Of a DNA stretch of 64,000 nt, positions 10,849-22,494 are shown piece after piece (the first letter of the stretch is position 1; each line of letters starts with the position of its first letter). A program made the translations under genes and the position numbers. Location: NCBI RefSeq assembly GCF_000004195.4, contig NC_030683.2:53395358-53459357 (forward strand), in the 5' to 3' direction. The notes below the pieces were generated by a model. It worked only from the letters and a program-made list of their open reading frames with translations. It was not told where the DNA came from and did no database searches. This DNA is from Xenopus tropicalis (taxonomy: Eukaryota > Chordata > Amphibia > Anura > Pipidae).

Positions 10849-11593
10849 GGCTTGCAACATTGTTTCAGGTGGCAGAGCTATAATTGCAGAGAATGTAACC
10901 AATAACAGACACTGCTTTCATTGACATTCACTTTTACTATGCAAAAAGTTTATGGGTGAAAGACACCTTAAAGTAACACATGCATCAATTTTTTATTGAA
11001 AAATGTTGCTGCTACCAAAGAGTCAAGATGCACAAAAAAATTAACTTTCCCCCATAAGTTATTCAAACTAAATAGAAAATGTATGATATAATCTAAAACT
11101 CTTCCAAAACAGGCACATTTCCAGCTGTGTATGTGGAACATACACTAATATGAACATTTTCTTTTGTTTACTGTCTATTTCTGTATATAATCCAGGGCAA
11201 AAAGAATGTGGCACTGCAAGGTCACAAATAGCTGATCTTCAAGCCATCCCAGACACAAAAGTATCACTTGACAGCAATCTCACTTAGCACTCTGCAGTCA
11301 GAAGGACAAATACGCACTAACAACACTACACTGCATACATACATGACATTTGCAGCTAATGTCTATGTAACAAATTCTAGGTTACTAGGTTCTGTAACTA
11401 ACTAATATGGAACTGCATCAAAGAAAGGAACAGTTAATACTGATGCAAACAACTTAATCAAGATCTAACATTTGCACTACAAGTTTATGAATAGAAAAGC
11501 AAGCAAACACCACCAAAATCATATTCCTAAACATGCAATTCCCATTTTCATTATCAGCTTTCCTCCATCAGCCCTTCAAACTATAGTACTAGC
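10849..11593. other. No gene seen
   Basis: Non-coding AT-rich sequence between two MITEs. No repeat or open frame of note. Confidence 0.45.
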
Positions 11594-11746
11594 TTAAGGC
11601 TAATGCCACATGTAGCATAATTTTGGCAAGCCGCTTGCCAAGAATACGCTACGCACGGTTCCTCCTACCTGTGCTTGCATCAGATAGCAATGAATACGTT
11701 CAGGTGCAGGCACATGTAGCCAATATCTGCCTAAAAACACAAGACT

Positions 11747-12538
11747 TTGCATTTCCGGCAAATATTGGCTACCTTCTCTGATCATACTAACACCACTGTC
11801 AAAACCTGTCACTTTTTCTTACGCAATATTGCCAAAATCCGTCCCTTTCTTTCTACTGTAACAGCTAGGCTGCTCATGCACGCGTTCATCCTATCCCGAC
11901 TTGACTACTGTAACCTGTTGCTAACCGGCCTCCCTAACTCCCATCTTTCCCCCCTACAGTCTATATTAAACACTGCTGCCAGAATTCTCCTCCTCTCATC
12001 CAGGAGAGTTCAGGCCCTTCCCCTGCTAAAGGCCTTATCGTGGCTTCCTATTAAACAAAGAATAGTGTACAAACTCCTTCTCTTAACCTTCAAAGCCCTC
12101 CATTCCTCTGCCCCTCACTACATCTCTTCCCTTGTGTCTCCGTACGTTCCTGGCCGACTCCTTCGTTCCTCGCAGAGCAACCGTTTGGTTGCGCCCCCCA
12201 CTACTACTGCTGTTTCCCGCCTTAAACCTTTCTGCCTTGCTGCCCCTTATATTTGGAATGCCCTCCCCGATTTCCTACGGAGAGAATCCTCCCTCAGTCT
12301 TTTTAAATCTAAACTTAAAGACTACTTTTGGAGCACTCACCCAGCACCTGATCTGAGAACTGGCACTTATATTGTAGTGTCACCCACTGTGACCTACAGC
12401 ACTTACATTTGCTCATTTGTGTCTGTTAGTTACCCCTCCCATATAGATTGTAAGCTCTACGGGGCAGGGACCTCGTTCATCTTGTTTCTGACTCTTATTG
12501 CAACTGTACCTTGTATTTATTTGTATTTATTGTTGTAA
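11747..12538 (+). pseudogene. LINE reverse transcriptase, C-terminal fragment
   Basis: The 263-codon open frame begins in the host MITE (first nine codons) and then reads LINE protein. SRLDYCNLLLTGLP (residues 50-63), NTAARILL (75-82), LSWLPIKQRIVYK (97-109), FKALHSSAPHYI (115-126) and YIWNALPDFLR (168-178) form the conserved thumb and C-terminal pattern of L2/CR1/Jockey-group reverse transcriptases. The fingers/palm motifs (including the YxDD box) and the apurinic endonuclease are absent because of 5' truncation. Codons after about residue 203 read through the 3' UTR and are unlikely to be real coding sequence. It is not a host gene. Confidence 0.8.
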
Positions 12539-12650
12539 TTTGTATTTATCCATTATCTTTAACCCCGTTTGTATTAATGTATTCTACTGTACAGCGCTGC
12601 GTACATAAGTAGCTCTTTATAAATAAAGATATACATACATACATACATAC
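11773..12650 (+). mobile_element. L2/CR1-type LINE 3' fragment inserted in MITE
   Basis: The roughly 878-bp insertion carries the C-terminal part of a LINE reverse transcriptase. Its 3' UTR contains agctctacggggcagggacc and tgtacagcgctgcgtaca, typical of vertebrate L2/CR1-like tails. It ends in a tacatacatacatac microsatellite tail at about 12631-12650. The 5' end is truncated within the ORF, as is usual for target-primed reverse transcription. The element cannot move on its own. Confidence 0.8.
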
Positions 12651-12793
12651 ATGTGCCTGCACCTGAGCGTATTCAATGGTATCGGATGTAGGCACAGGTA
12701 GGAGGATTTTGAACCGCATGTAACGTATTCATGCCAAGTGTCTTTTGGCTTGCCGAAAATACGCTACATATGCGATGTGTGGCATTACCCTAA

Positions 12794-13195
12794 GGGCGAG
12801 GGCAGACGAAGCGTATATCTCCTTCTCTCAGCCCTGCGCTTTTCTGTCTGGATGATAGAAGCGGATCTGTTTGCATACACTGCTCTGTGTGCCTGCGCTT
12901 AAACCTATGGCAACCAACAGAGGGTGCGCACACACAGTGAAGTGGTGGTCAACCTGGAAAACACAAAAGCAAACGGTTTCCAGACCGTCCGCTGATCCAC
13001 TCCGCTCTGTGTACAAAATCTCTGTCTTTCTGAGGCAAACACACCAGTTGAGGCAAACACACCAGTTACACCAGTGCAGGGTAACAGTGCATCATATTGT
13101 TATTATTTTTATACAATTTTTATATTTTAATGTTACTGTTCCTTTAAGCTAATACCACACTGGGCTATTCATCGGCCTGCTTAAAATACCCCACA
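12794..13195. repeat. Mixed MITE fragments and an 18-bp tandem duplication
   Basis: Positions 13068-13148 (accagtgcaggg ... tgttactgttcctttaa) match the right end of the T2 element at 46244-46669. An 18-bp unit, gaggcaaacacaccagtt, is duplicated at 13032-13049 and 13050-13067. Positions 13147-13195 match the left end of the small element at 38966-39125. The segment 12794-13031 looks like a further MITE fragment (gggcgagggcagacgaagcg) without a partner. Confidence 0.45.
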
Positions 13196-13232
13196 AGTTA
13201 TTTAAGTAAAACAAAAAAAGATGTTACATATA

Positions 13233-14863
13233 CAGTGGTGTGAAAAACTATTTGCCCCCTTCCTGATTTCTTATTCTTTTGCATGTTTGTCACACAAAAT
13301 GTTTCTGATCATCAAACACATTTAACTATTAGTCAAAGATAACACAAGTAAACACAAAATGCAGTTTTTAAATGAGGGTTTTTATTATTTAGGGAGAAAA
13401 AAAATCCAAACCTACATGGCCCTGTGTGAAAAAGTAATTGCCCCCTGAACCTAATAACTGGTTGGGCCACCCTTAGCAGCAATAACTGCAATCAAGCGTT
13501 TGCGATAACTTGCAACGAGTCTTTTACAGCGCTCTGGAGGAATTTTGGCCCACTCATCTTTGCAGAATTGTTGTAATTCAGCTTTATTTGAGGGTTTTCT
13601 AGCATGAACCGCCTTTTTAAGGTCATGCCACAACATCTCAATAGGATTCAGGTCAGGACTTTGACTAGGCCGCTCCAAAGTCTTCATTTTGTTTTTCTTC
13701 AGCCATTCAGAGGTGGATTTGCTGGTTTGTTTTGGGTCATTGTCCTGCTGCAGCACCCAAGATCGCTTCAGCTTGAGTTGACGAACAGATGGCCGGACAT
13801 TCTCCTTCAGGATTTTTTGGTAGACAGTAGAATTCATGGTTCCATCTATCACAGCAAGCCTTCCAGGTCCTGAAGCAGCAAAACAACCCCAGACCATCAC
13901 ACTACCACCACCATATTTTACTGTTGGTATGATGTTCTTTTTCTGAAATGCTGTGTTACTTTTACGCCAGATGTAACGGGACACGCACCTTCCAAAAAGT
14001 TCAACTTTTGTCTCGTCGGTCCACAAGATATTTTCCCAAAAGTCTTGGCAATCATTGAGATGTTTTTTAGCAAAATTGAGACGAGCCATAATGTTCTTTT
14101 TGCTTAAAAGTGGTTTCCGCCTTGGAAATCTGCCATGCAGGCCGTTTTTGCCCAGTCTCTTTCTTATGGTGGAGTCGTGAACACTGACCTTAATTGAGGC
14201 AAGTGAGGCCTGCAGTTCTTTAGATGTTGTCCTGGGGTCTTTTGTGGTCTCTCGGATGAGTTGTCTCTGCGCTCTTGGGGTAATTTTGGTCGGCTGGCCA
14301 CTCCTGGGAAGGTTCACCACTGTTCCATGTTTTGCCATTTGTGGATAATGGCTCTCACTGTGGTTCGCTGGAGTCCCAAAGCTTTAGAAATGGCTTTATA
14401 ACCTTTACCAGACTGATAGATCTCAATTACTTTTGTTCTCATTTGTTCCTGAATTTCTTTGGATCTTGGCATGATGTCTAGCTTTTGAGGTGCTTTTGGT
14501 CTACTTCTCTGTGTCAGGTAGCTCCTATTTAAGTGATTTCTTGATTGAAACAGGTGTGGCAATAATCAGACCTGGGGGTGACTACAGAAATTGATATTGA
14601 AATTGAAAATTGAAATTGATAAACCATAGTTAAGTTATTTTTTAACAAGGGGGCAATCACTTTTTCACACAGGGCCATGTAGATTTGGAGTTTTTTTTCT
14701 CCCTTAATAACGTAAACCTTCATTTAAAAACTGCATTTTGTGTTCAATTATGTTATCTTTGACTAATAGTTAACGGTTTTTGATGAGCAGAAACATTTAA
14801 GTGTGACAAACATGCAAAAGAATAAGAAATCAGGAAGGGGGCAAATAGTTTTTCACACCACTG
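13233..14863 (-). mobile_element. Tc1-type transposon, complete, with frameshifted transposase
   Basis: The 1631-bp element is flanked by TA target duplications (13231-13232, 14864-14865). Terminal inverted repeats of about 213 bp (13233-13446 and 14647-14863) begin cagtggtgtgaaaaactatt. Each TIR holds an outer copy (gtgtgaaaaactatttgccc) and an inner copy (gtgtgaaaaagtaattgccc) of a short direct repeat, the IR/DR arrangement of Sleeping-Beauty-like Tc1 elements, where both are transposase binding sites. The TIRs remain very similar to each other, which suggests a fairly recent insertion. The single transposase gene is on the minus strand. Confidence 0.92.
13451..14472 (-). pseudogene. Tc1-type transposase, one frameshift
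   Basis: The frame starts at ATG 14472 (MPRSKEIQEQ) and covers the first paired-like helix-turn-helix (YQSGKGYKAISKALGL). It then breaks in a short A-run at 14330-14333 (minus strand), where one A appears to be missing. The rest, 13451-14338, stays open for 295 codons counted from its own MAKHG. It contains the DDE catalytic triad in DD34E spacing: D108 (LWTDETK), D199 (LQQDNDPK) and E234 (LNPIEMLW), together with the glycine-rich KYGGGSVMVWGCF box. Family proteins are about 340 residues, and the two segments together account for that. The frameshift would cut the DNA-binding domain from the catalytic core, so this copy probably makes no active enzyme. Confidence 0.9.
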
Positions 14864-14865
14864 TA

Positions 14866-17490
14866 TGTCATACTCATCAGTGCGGCTGCAGACACACAAA
14901 GTGAATTTCGGTGTTGAAATGCATACTAACACCTAAAAATCATAATATATATATAAAAGGCATTGAAAGATATATGGGCAAAGAGGACAAAAAGAAAGAG
15001 GAAAAAATACCCAGGATAATGTACAGAGTTAAACACACTGCGCTTAGCACAGCACATACTTTGAATAAATAGGGACCCAAAAGTGGCGATTTATTATGGC
15101 ATATAAAACTTTGACCATATTTTCTTGTGTTGGGGGTTTGCCCTTTTGTGCCATGCGGTCATAACTTCCATCAGTTTCATCTCCAGCATATGGGCAATGA
15201 CCTCACCTGTGGCCAGGGGTTTCTTTAACTTTCCAATTAGAAGTTAACAAGAGTCTAGAGACTGTGTATATATAGTTTAAAAGTTTTTATTTGGAAGATT
15301 GGGTATGTGTTAGTGAGATCAATGGGGATCTTTTAAAGGAAGATCTTAGTGATCATATTTAAATGAAATCCATCTTGAGTCTAATAACCTCTTAAGATGT
15401 GCCCAAATTACCCCAATACATTTTTCAAAGCCTATGAATGTCAGACACAAGTAGATCTTCATAAGTCTTAAAAACAAAATCACATTATTCTTTCAATACA
15501 GTAACTCACATTCTTGAGTCCAATTCAAATTCAAATTTTCATCATACAATGGTAGCTAGGCTATTGTTGGTAAAATGCAGTTAATAAAGCTAGTGAGTTT
15601 TGGCTTTGAGATGTGCATTCTAGTGATTTTCAATTTATTACAAAGCAGGACTTGTTGGAAAGGATGGGAAACACTGAATGCTAGCTCCAATCTTTGGGCA
15701 GCAGCAATTCTAATTCACAAGAAAGACGTTTGAGTGTAAGTGTTTCCTTGTCCTGGGTAGTAACTTGCGTTTTGGTAAACACTCTGGACAAATCCTGCCG
15801 AAAATGCTAGGATTTGGCCAAACCTGACTTACTACCGGTACATCTACAAAACGCCATTAAAGATTCAATATACTAGAGTTCTGCTCTCTCTCTCTTGTTT
15901 AATGTTAAATACAGCAAAATAAGGTAGATATAAACCCAATATATAAATAAGGTATATTTTACCTTTAGTCATTTTAGTAGTTAAGTTATTTTGATAGGTC
16001 AAGAAAAAGGAATGAAATAAGCAGAACACCATTCATAATGTTTTGGGACTGAAGCTGAAGTTGGGGGGGTCTACTAATATGTATACTTGAACATTTAATA
16101 ATTATGTAAATGTCAGTTCTTTTCTATTGTATTATTGGTCAGACAGACATTTAATATTAATTTTAGCTAATAACACTGACACAGAAAACCAGCCTCTTCC
16201 TTAGCAAACAGAACAGCAGACCTATATGGCCATATTAGATACAATACAAGCTTCTTTATTCTCAGCACTTATGAACTCACTTTCAAGGCCATTGTTAAGC
16301 TAGTACAGAATGACCTTTCATTCCCTTTGACAAAAAGTCAGACATCACTGATATATATGATGTGGAAGTGCTATATGCAAAGTTCAAAGTACAATTTTTT
16401 TTTTAACTACAGTGAAGTGTTTTTCCTATAATCCCAGCATAACTGTGACCGGGTGTGTATTTAAACTCTGCACTAAACAAAGTGTTTGCATGTTTTTACA
16501 AATCAGACACAAAATTGTTGTAGAGAAAACTGCATCATTTTAAGAGCTTACTGTTATATTGACGTCTGTTATTTGTTATGCGTAAATCTGCTAGGCCTAT
16601 AGTCAGAGCCTATACCTAAATGTTGAAAGTAGCTCCAAGGTACCCCAGACATGCAGGCACGCATGTGGGCGATTCATCAGAACAGGGCGACTACAGTTTC
16701 ACAAATAGGCACAAGTGGAGTATGTTTAATTACAAGTACTTTTACTGAAGGGCTCCATCAGTGCTATCATTGCATCCATTTATGCTCAACACAACTGTGA
16801 ATGCAGCTAAGTGCACAAAAGGTATGTAAGGTTCTATATAAAACTTACATAAAACATACATACAACAGATATGTGATGTCACAGCTGCAAGGCAATATTT
16901 TTATAATTTTAGTTTTGTTTTTGTAATATGGTTATTCTGCTCCTTTAGAACTATGATGATTTTCGTGTGTTTCAGAACAGACTGCTGTTATGTTATATTT
17001 CCAAAACACAGAAGTTCTGGTTCTGCAATACCACCACCTCCTCACACTTGTGTGCTGCTCCCTACAGTCACCAAACTTAAATTAAAATTTGCTTCCAGTC
17101 AAAAGATATTAACTTTCCACATAAGCATGATTTAAGATTTATATATGATTTTATAACATATACTCCTTAATAATAAACAACCCTGTAGCATAGGGAGTTA
17201 AAGAACGGTAAAAGGATACTATTATTTACTATAGTAATTTCCCTGTTTGCTTTCATATAACACTGTATACGCAACTAAATAGAAATGTGTAGAACCAGCA
17301 GTCAAGGGATCCAGCCTTCATTAAAAACACTTGATTGTATAAACAGTTGTTTAGGTTACTGTGTTGTGATATATAAAAACAAAGACACTGACACTTGAGA
17401 TAAGCAGACTCTGATATCATATTAAGTATGTGTAAAATATTTAGAAGAATAAAATGTGTGAAGACTTTACTCTGTTTTGGAAGCTATACC
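14866..17490. other. No gene seen
   Basis: About 2.6 kb of AT-rich non-coding sequence with no repeat I recognise, no long open frame and no RNA gene. It may be unique intronic or intergenic DNA. Confidence 0.5.
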
Positions 17491-17787
17491 CAGGTATCCA
17501 CAACCTTTCTTACATGTGAGCCACAGTCAAATGTTAAAAGACATGAAGAGCAACACAAGCATCATTAAAGTGCATGGAGGTGCCAAATAATGGCTAAGAT
17601 TGGCTATTAGGTAGCCTCTATGCACACTATCAGCTTACAGGAGGCTTTATTTGGTAGTAAATCTTGTTTTTATTTAACCAAACTTGCCCCCAAGTCAGGA
17701 ATTAAAAAACAACTACCTGGTTTGGGGCAACATCCAAGGGGTTTGTGAGCAACATGTTGCTCAGGAGCAACTGGTTGGGGAACACTG
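17491..17787. mobile_element. hAT-type MITE (copy 1)
   Basis: The right end is the inverse of cagtgttccccaacc and the left end is caggtatccacaacc. The ctatacc/ctataacc flanks look like a slightly decayed 8-bp target duplication. Internal words (tggctattaggtagcctcta, caagcatcat, gtgagccacagtcaaatgt) recur inverted in the copy at 51596-51845. It is non-autonomous. Confidence 0.7.
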
Positions 17788-18400
17788 CTATAACCCAACC
17801 CCAATGAAGAACCCTTGAGCGCTGTTCATCATTACTTTTCATGACTACGAACAAGAGAAAAATCAATGAGCTCTTTACTGCAAAATTGTTCATTATGACT
17901 AGAAAACTGCAGTTGAATTGATCTGTTTAAGCTGAAGAAAGGCACAGACGCTCAGAGTTTTAAGCAAAAAGAGTCAAGCAATAGAATAAAGTTCTAAGAG
18001 AGAAGGAGTGGTTGATGAAAGAGGCGGATGATTTAAAGCACAAACCAGATGATACAAGTTACACATATGGTTTTGAATTATCTTTGCCTTTGTGAAGAAA
18101 TCAGTGCATGGTCAGACTGGTGTGTAAAGAGCCAAATGGGGTTCCTGCCCCTGCTGCAGCCCCAACACCCCCCTAGGGTACCCTGCTGCCCCCCCAACGC
18201 GTGTACATTATACTTATTATCAGCAACAAGTCAAAAGGGTTGTGAAGACCGCCTCATACATATGCAAATAGACCAAAGGGATTCTGGGAACAAATTCCTA
18301 AAAAAACTTCCATTTACATGGGTTTATCCTATAACCTAAAGCTCACCCACTGGGTTTTTGAAGCAAAAGCTAGGATAATAGCTGATCAGGCTCCCAACTA

Positions 18401-18412
18401 CAGACCGGTTTC
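18401..18412 (-). ncRNA. Hammerhead 3' half, 5' part lost
   Basis: On the minus strand the sequence GAAACCGGTC is followed by TGTAGTTGGG and CTGATCAGC, matching the 3' half of the motif at 18624-18703. The CTGATGA box and stem II are missing because the repeat is interrupted just before GAAA. It cannot fold as a full ribozyme. Confidence 0.6.
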
Positions 18413-18623
18413 ACTGCATATGAATGCAAATAGACCAAAGCGATTCTGGGGGAAAACCCAGTGGGCAAGCTTTAGTCTATAAGATAAACCCATGTAAATG
18501 GGATTTTTTTAGGACCCTTAAGGAGTTTGTTCCCAGAATCCCTTTGGTCTATTTGCATACGTATGAGACGGCCTCCTCAACCCTTTTGACTTGTTCTTGA
18601 ATCCCCACTCCTGGCTTTACCTA

Positions 18624-18703
18624 AGCTGATCAGAAAACCCTGCACTACACTGATGAGCGCCAAGAAGGGCGAAACCAGTCTGTAGTTGGGAATCTGATCA
18701 GCT
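18624..18703 (+). ncRNA. Hammerhead ribozyme motif (minimal stem III)
   Basis: All core elements are visible. Stem I is ACTACA (18644-18649) with TGTAGT (18681-18686). The conserved CTGATGA is at 18650-18656. Stem II is GCGCC...GGGC (18657-18670, one bulged G), followed by GAAA (18671-18674). A two-base-pair stem III (A18674-T18679, C18675-G18678, loop CA) precedes the GTC cleavage triplet ending at 18680. An outer helix, AGCTGATCAG (18624-18633) with CTGATCAGCT (18694-18703), could extend stem I across an internal loop. Very short stem III hammerheads are known from Penelope-like elements and retrozymes, where they may act as dimers. Cleavage would fall after C18680. Activity is inferred, not shown. 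Confidence 0.75.
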
Positions 18704-18840
18704 ATTATCCTGGCTTTTGCTTCAAAAACCCAGTGGGTGAGCTTTAGCCTATAGGATAAACCCATGTAAATAGGATTTTGTAGGAGCCTTAAGGAATTTG
18801 TTCCCAGAATCCCTTTGGGCTACTTATAATCAGCATGATT

Positions 18841-18976
18841 AGGGGAGGGAGATCAGCAGGAGAGTGCCGGTGGGGCATCAGGTCTGGGTGGGTGGGGCCC
18901 ACAAGGGACTGAGCCAGAATCCAGGGCCTCATTGGGTTTTTTCCTAGAGCCCCGTTGGCCCAGTCCGCCCCTGAAT
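18841..18976. repeat. hAT-like element end
   Basis: It ends ggcccagtccgcccctg, the inverse of a caggggcggactgggcc terminus that I recognise as a common frog hAT-type end. Only one end was located. Confidence 0.35.
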
Positions 18977-19078
18977 CAGTGAAATCTATGTGCATTACAT
19001 CTATGCAAGACTACCATAAAAGGAAAACATGTACTGCTTGCAAGTTTATTGTTATTTTTATGAATTCTCACATACTTT

Positions 19079-19272
19079 GGGGCAGATTTACAAAAATGTA
19101 AGATTAGATCTTAATAAATAAAAACTCATTCTATTCATTGCCATGGGATTTTTAGAAAGTTAGAACTCACCATTTGATAGATACACTTCTAAAAATCCCA
19201 TAGGAATGAAAAGGATGTGAGTGAGTTTGTATGTATTACGCTCTAAACTCACATTTTGATAAATCTGCCCCT
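19079..19272. mobile_element. Short palindromic MITE (ggggcagattta)
   Basis: Terminal inverted repeats are ggggcagatttacaaaaatg at the left and cattttgataaatctgcccc at the right. The inner part, ttctaaaaatcccat, also pairs with atgggatttttagaa. A diverged fragment of a related element continues at 19276-19355 (ggcagatttaccaag). Confidence 0.65.
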
Positions 19273-19275
19273 TAA

Positions 19276-22200
19276 AGGCAGATTTACCAAGTGTGAAATT
19301 AGAGCTCACCACATGAAAACTCCTTCACACTTTAATCCTATGGGAGATTTTAGTTAAACCTAAAAAGGAAACTTCCAAGCTCAGGTGGGCCTCCAGAAAC
19401 TAAACTAGAACTTTCTTTAGAGATTAAAAGTGTCAAGAAACAATAATTTGTGAGCCACAGTATACCTGTAACCTACAAGTGTAAATAATCTATGTTTTGA
19501 ATGCATTAATAATCAGCAAATCCAACTGGAATGCAGAGCAGTACAACAACCTACAAAGACTCCTTTCCTAAGGAGACACAACATTTCTGTAAATAGTTTG
19601 TGCACTTGTTTGTTTTTTTTAGGCAATACACCATGTGCCCCCTCACCACTCTACTATTCAACCCATACTACAAAATAAATAAAGCAAGAGCAAACCTGTC
19701 ACACTTTACTTATACAGCTCTGACCCATTTACTGAAAAAATTCACACAACACAAATCCAGAGAAAACATCATCAAACTAATTGTAAATAGCGCCCAAGTC
19801 AGAATAAAACCCCAGGTCCCCAGCACTTCAAGGTAGGTTGCTCAAGTACACTGTGGTACTAGTTTGTCCAGCATGGAAGAATTAAGAACATATGGAATTA
19901 CTTTACAGAATATGCAGCCAATAGAGGCCCCTCCAGTGCAAACACTGCTGACAATATTGATGCAGATATTCCTACAGTTTTTCCTAGAGTTTTTTTTTTT
20001 TTTTAAAAAGAAAAGGGAAATGAGCAAGCTACTACTTTAATTATGCCTTTCTGTCAAGTATAGGCTTTCACAGAACCAATTCTTTTTATTGATCTAGGAA
20101 AAGCAAATATGTAGTTCTCAATCCTCATTTTATAAAGCTAGAACCATTCAAGTATTTTATATATGCTTATTATAGTGAGTATAGTATATATGCCCTTCTT
20201 GTTCAGCACTCAGCCTCCTAACTATGAATACATAAGGACTAAACTCCACAAAATCAGATCCCCATAGTCTGTAATATAAAGTAGGATGGTGTGTTTTGTT
20301 CCAAGGAAGGATAGGGGTCACAAACATGCCTCAGAGGGTAGCATTTAGCTCAAGCACTCTATGGAGACCCCAATAGACTCCAATACATATATGAGTGATA
20401 CATGTGGAGATATTTTTCTAATTACACATATATTATATATAAAAGCCTGCAACCAGCAGCATATAAAGGTATTGTGCATTTAAAGGACATTTAGTTGCCA
20501 TAAATAGTACGGGGACCCATTTCTTCTTCTGCCTTTAGGGTGGGTCTCTCTAATTTTAAATGACTTCGTAAAATAAGAAATTTAAATTTGTCTATACATA
20601 TCGCCTAGGCATGAGTTAAAAGCCATTACCCCTAAAAAGGAAAACAGCAAGTTTCTGAATTGGTATTGTTTTACCCCTGGTTAATCTTAGTAACATCACT
20701 TTCAGAATGATATAACTACCAGGATACAAAGGCTTTGAAATCCCTTCAGAAACTGATAGAAATGTTACAGCTAAAGGTCAGTTTGGAATAAAAAGACAAA
20801 AGTTTCTTAGATGAACAACCCAAGTAATAAAAATAGTTTGTGCAAATCAAGCTCTCATGCATTTCCCGTATATTACCAGACACTGTTTACTACCATTGCT
20901 GTACACAGACATGTAGGAAGCAATCTGAGCTCACATTCTGTGCACATAATTCCAAGAAAGGGGGAAAAAAAGCACAGTTCTGTAGGCAACCCCTCCAAAG
21001 GACCCCTGAAGGCTTTGTTTTTATATGGGGATTAGTGCAGCTGCAAAGGGGCCATCTGTAGGGGATGTGGCACACAGAGGTGGGGACAGGGAGAAAGAGT
21101 AAAGCAGGAGGAGGGGGTGAGGTGGGGGAGAAGTGTCAGCTTTCACCCTGCACAGCTAACAATTTCAGCACCAGAGGAGAGTTAGACTGAATCTGCAGTG
21201 GGAACTCTAGGGTACCACACAGCCACGCTGGAGGGATTTGCTTCCCTTTTCACAAAAAAGCCAATGTGCTGTGGCAGATGGAATCTCTGTTGTGAAGCAT
21301 TGACAAGCTGCAATGCCCCTTAAACACCATTATTGTGTGGCACCTGCATTCAATAGATCTGTCCCCGTACCAACCCTCCCTCTGCTCTACAAAGTGCACA
21401 AACCCCTTGTTGAGAAAAAGCCAGCTGCAGGCCTTACACAATTCCTCATAGCTTGATACCCCCTTTCTAAAGCCACTCAAATTGAGAAGGCATGTCCAAC
21501 TTGTGCATGTTTCTGCAATGTAAATGAGTCCATGTATCTGCCTGACCTAGTCAGATCCACTGGGATACAAAAAGACTAATTTTTAACAGGTTGGGAGGCT
21601 GGTGGTCAGTTTGTTTTCAAAGCAAACACTGTGTCTTAAAAACGAGCTCAATACTATTAACTTATCTAGGTCCAATGTGTGAAGATCAGGGAAATAAACT
21701 ACGCCAAGCATCTACGCCAAGTGGCACTTCCTGTCTGGGGCTGCGCTTTCTGCTTTTATTGCCTTGTCTGGCTCAACTGGCCCCCAACAAAGACCACATT
21801 CCATCAGCAGGAATTTACCTAACAGATTCACACACCTGGCAGTAACCTGATACCTACATGCCTAACTACATCCTACTATGTCTTTAACGCAGGTGAGCTT
21901 AACTGCACCCCTTACATTGCCACAGTGCACTACCTGTATATTATCTTTCATTTCTGAAATTCATTTTTTTTTTTTGTAAGCTTTAAGAGGTGGCACTTAT
22001 GTCCCTCATACTGTTTATGTTATGGTAATGCATACCAGGTATCAGCATTGGCTAGAAAGTTAAGGAAGAATGCATTACACCTTAACTAATGCATGGTTAA
22101 CATTCAGCACTTTAATGCCAGCTCTGGAGGAAAAGCATGCTGACATTTCTTATATACATATTTGTTGACAGCTAATAGGCAGTGTCAGATTGCGTGGGAA

Positions 22201-22494
22201 ACTTGTTCTTTCACTGTGGTGGCATATCATTGTGCTTGTACTTAACGTACTCAAAATTACACAGACAGTGTACTTGAGCACAATTACAATTAGATGTGTG
22301 TGCGTTGTTAACAGAAGTGATCTATTGTTTAGTGTTGTCTATGGATTATTTATGTTGCTGTTATTGCAAACAGTTAACTGTTTGCCCAGAACCGGTAATG
22401 GATACACCAAAAGCATGCAGTATGTCAAGCTACAGACTAAGGGATTTTTGGAAGAACATTTGACTGAATTAATAGGACTTTCTCTGCTACCTTT
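19276..22494. other. No gene seen
   Basis: About 3.2 kb without a recognisable gene. A purine-rich G tract lies at about 21076-21134 and poly-T at 19991-20004. The open frames of 60-100 codons here have no domains and no consistent coding signal. Confidence 0.45.

Larger units (their letters stand above)
11594..12793. mobile_element. Nested-palindrome MITE (copy B) split by a LINE
   Basis: The left part (11594-11772) starts ttaaggctaatgccacatg and the right part (12651-12793) ends gtgtggcattaccctaa, which is inverted. Copy A continues uninterrupted from agctac to atgtgcctgcacc, so the intervening 11773-12650 is an insertion. The LINE is therefore younger than the MITE. Confidence 0.75.
18225..18840. 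mobile_element. Inverted repeat cluster, probable Penelope tail with hammerhead
   Basis: The same segments occur in both orientations. The block caagtcaaaagggtt ... atgcaaatagaccaaaggga ... cccactgggtttttgaagc at 18225-18365 is matched in reverse at about 18425-18600. The ggataatagctgatcag block at 18373-18389 matches in reverse at 18694-18710. The rightmost portion carries the hammerhead motif at 18624-18703. This architecture matches the hammerhead-bearing terminal repeats of Penelope-like elements, but no RT coding is present, so the family call is an inference. Confidence 0.55.

Noticed and set aside
11747..12538. 263-codon frame considered as a host gene
   Set aside because: Sequence is the C-terminal part of a LINE reverse transcriptase, begins in a MITE and ends in LINE 3' UTR.
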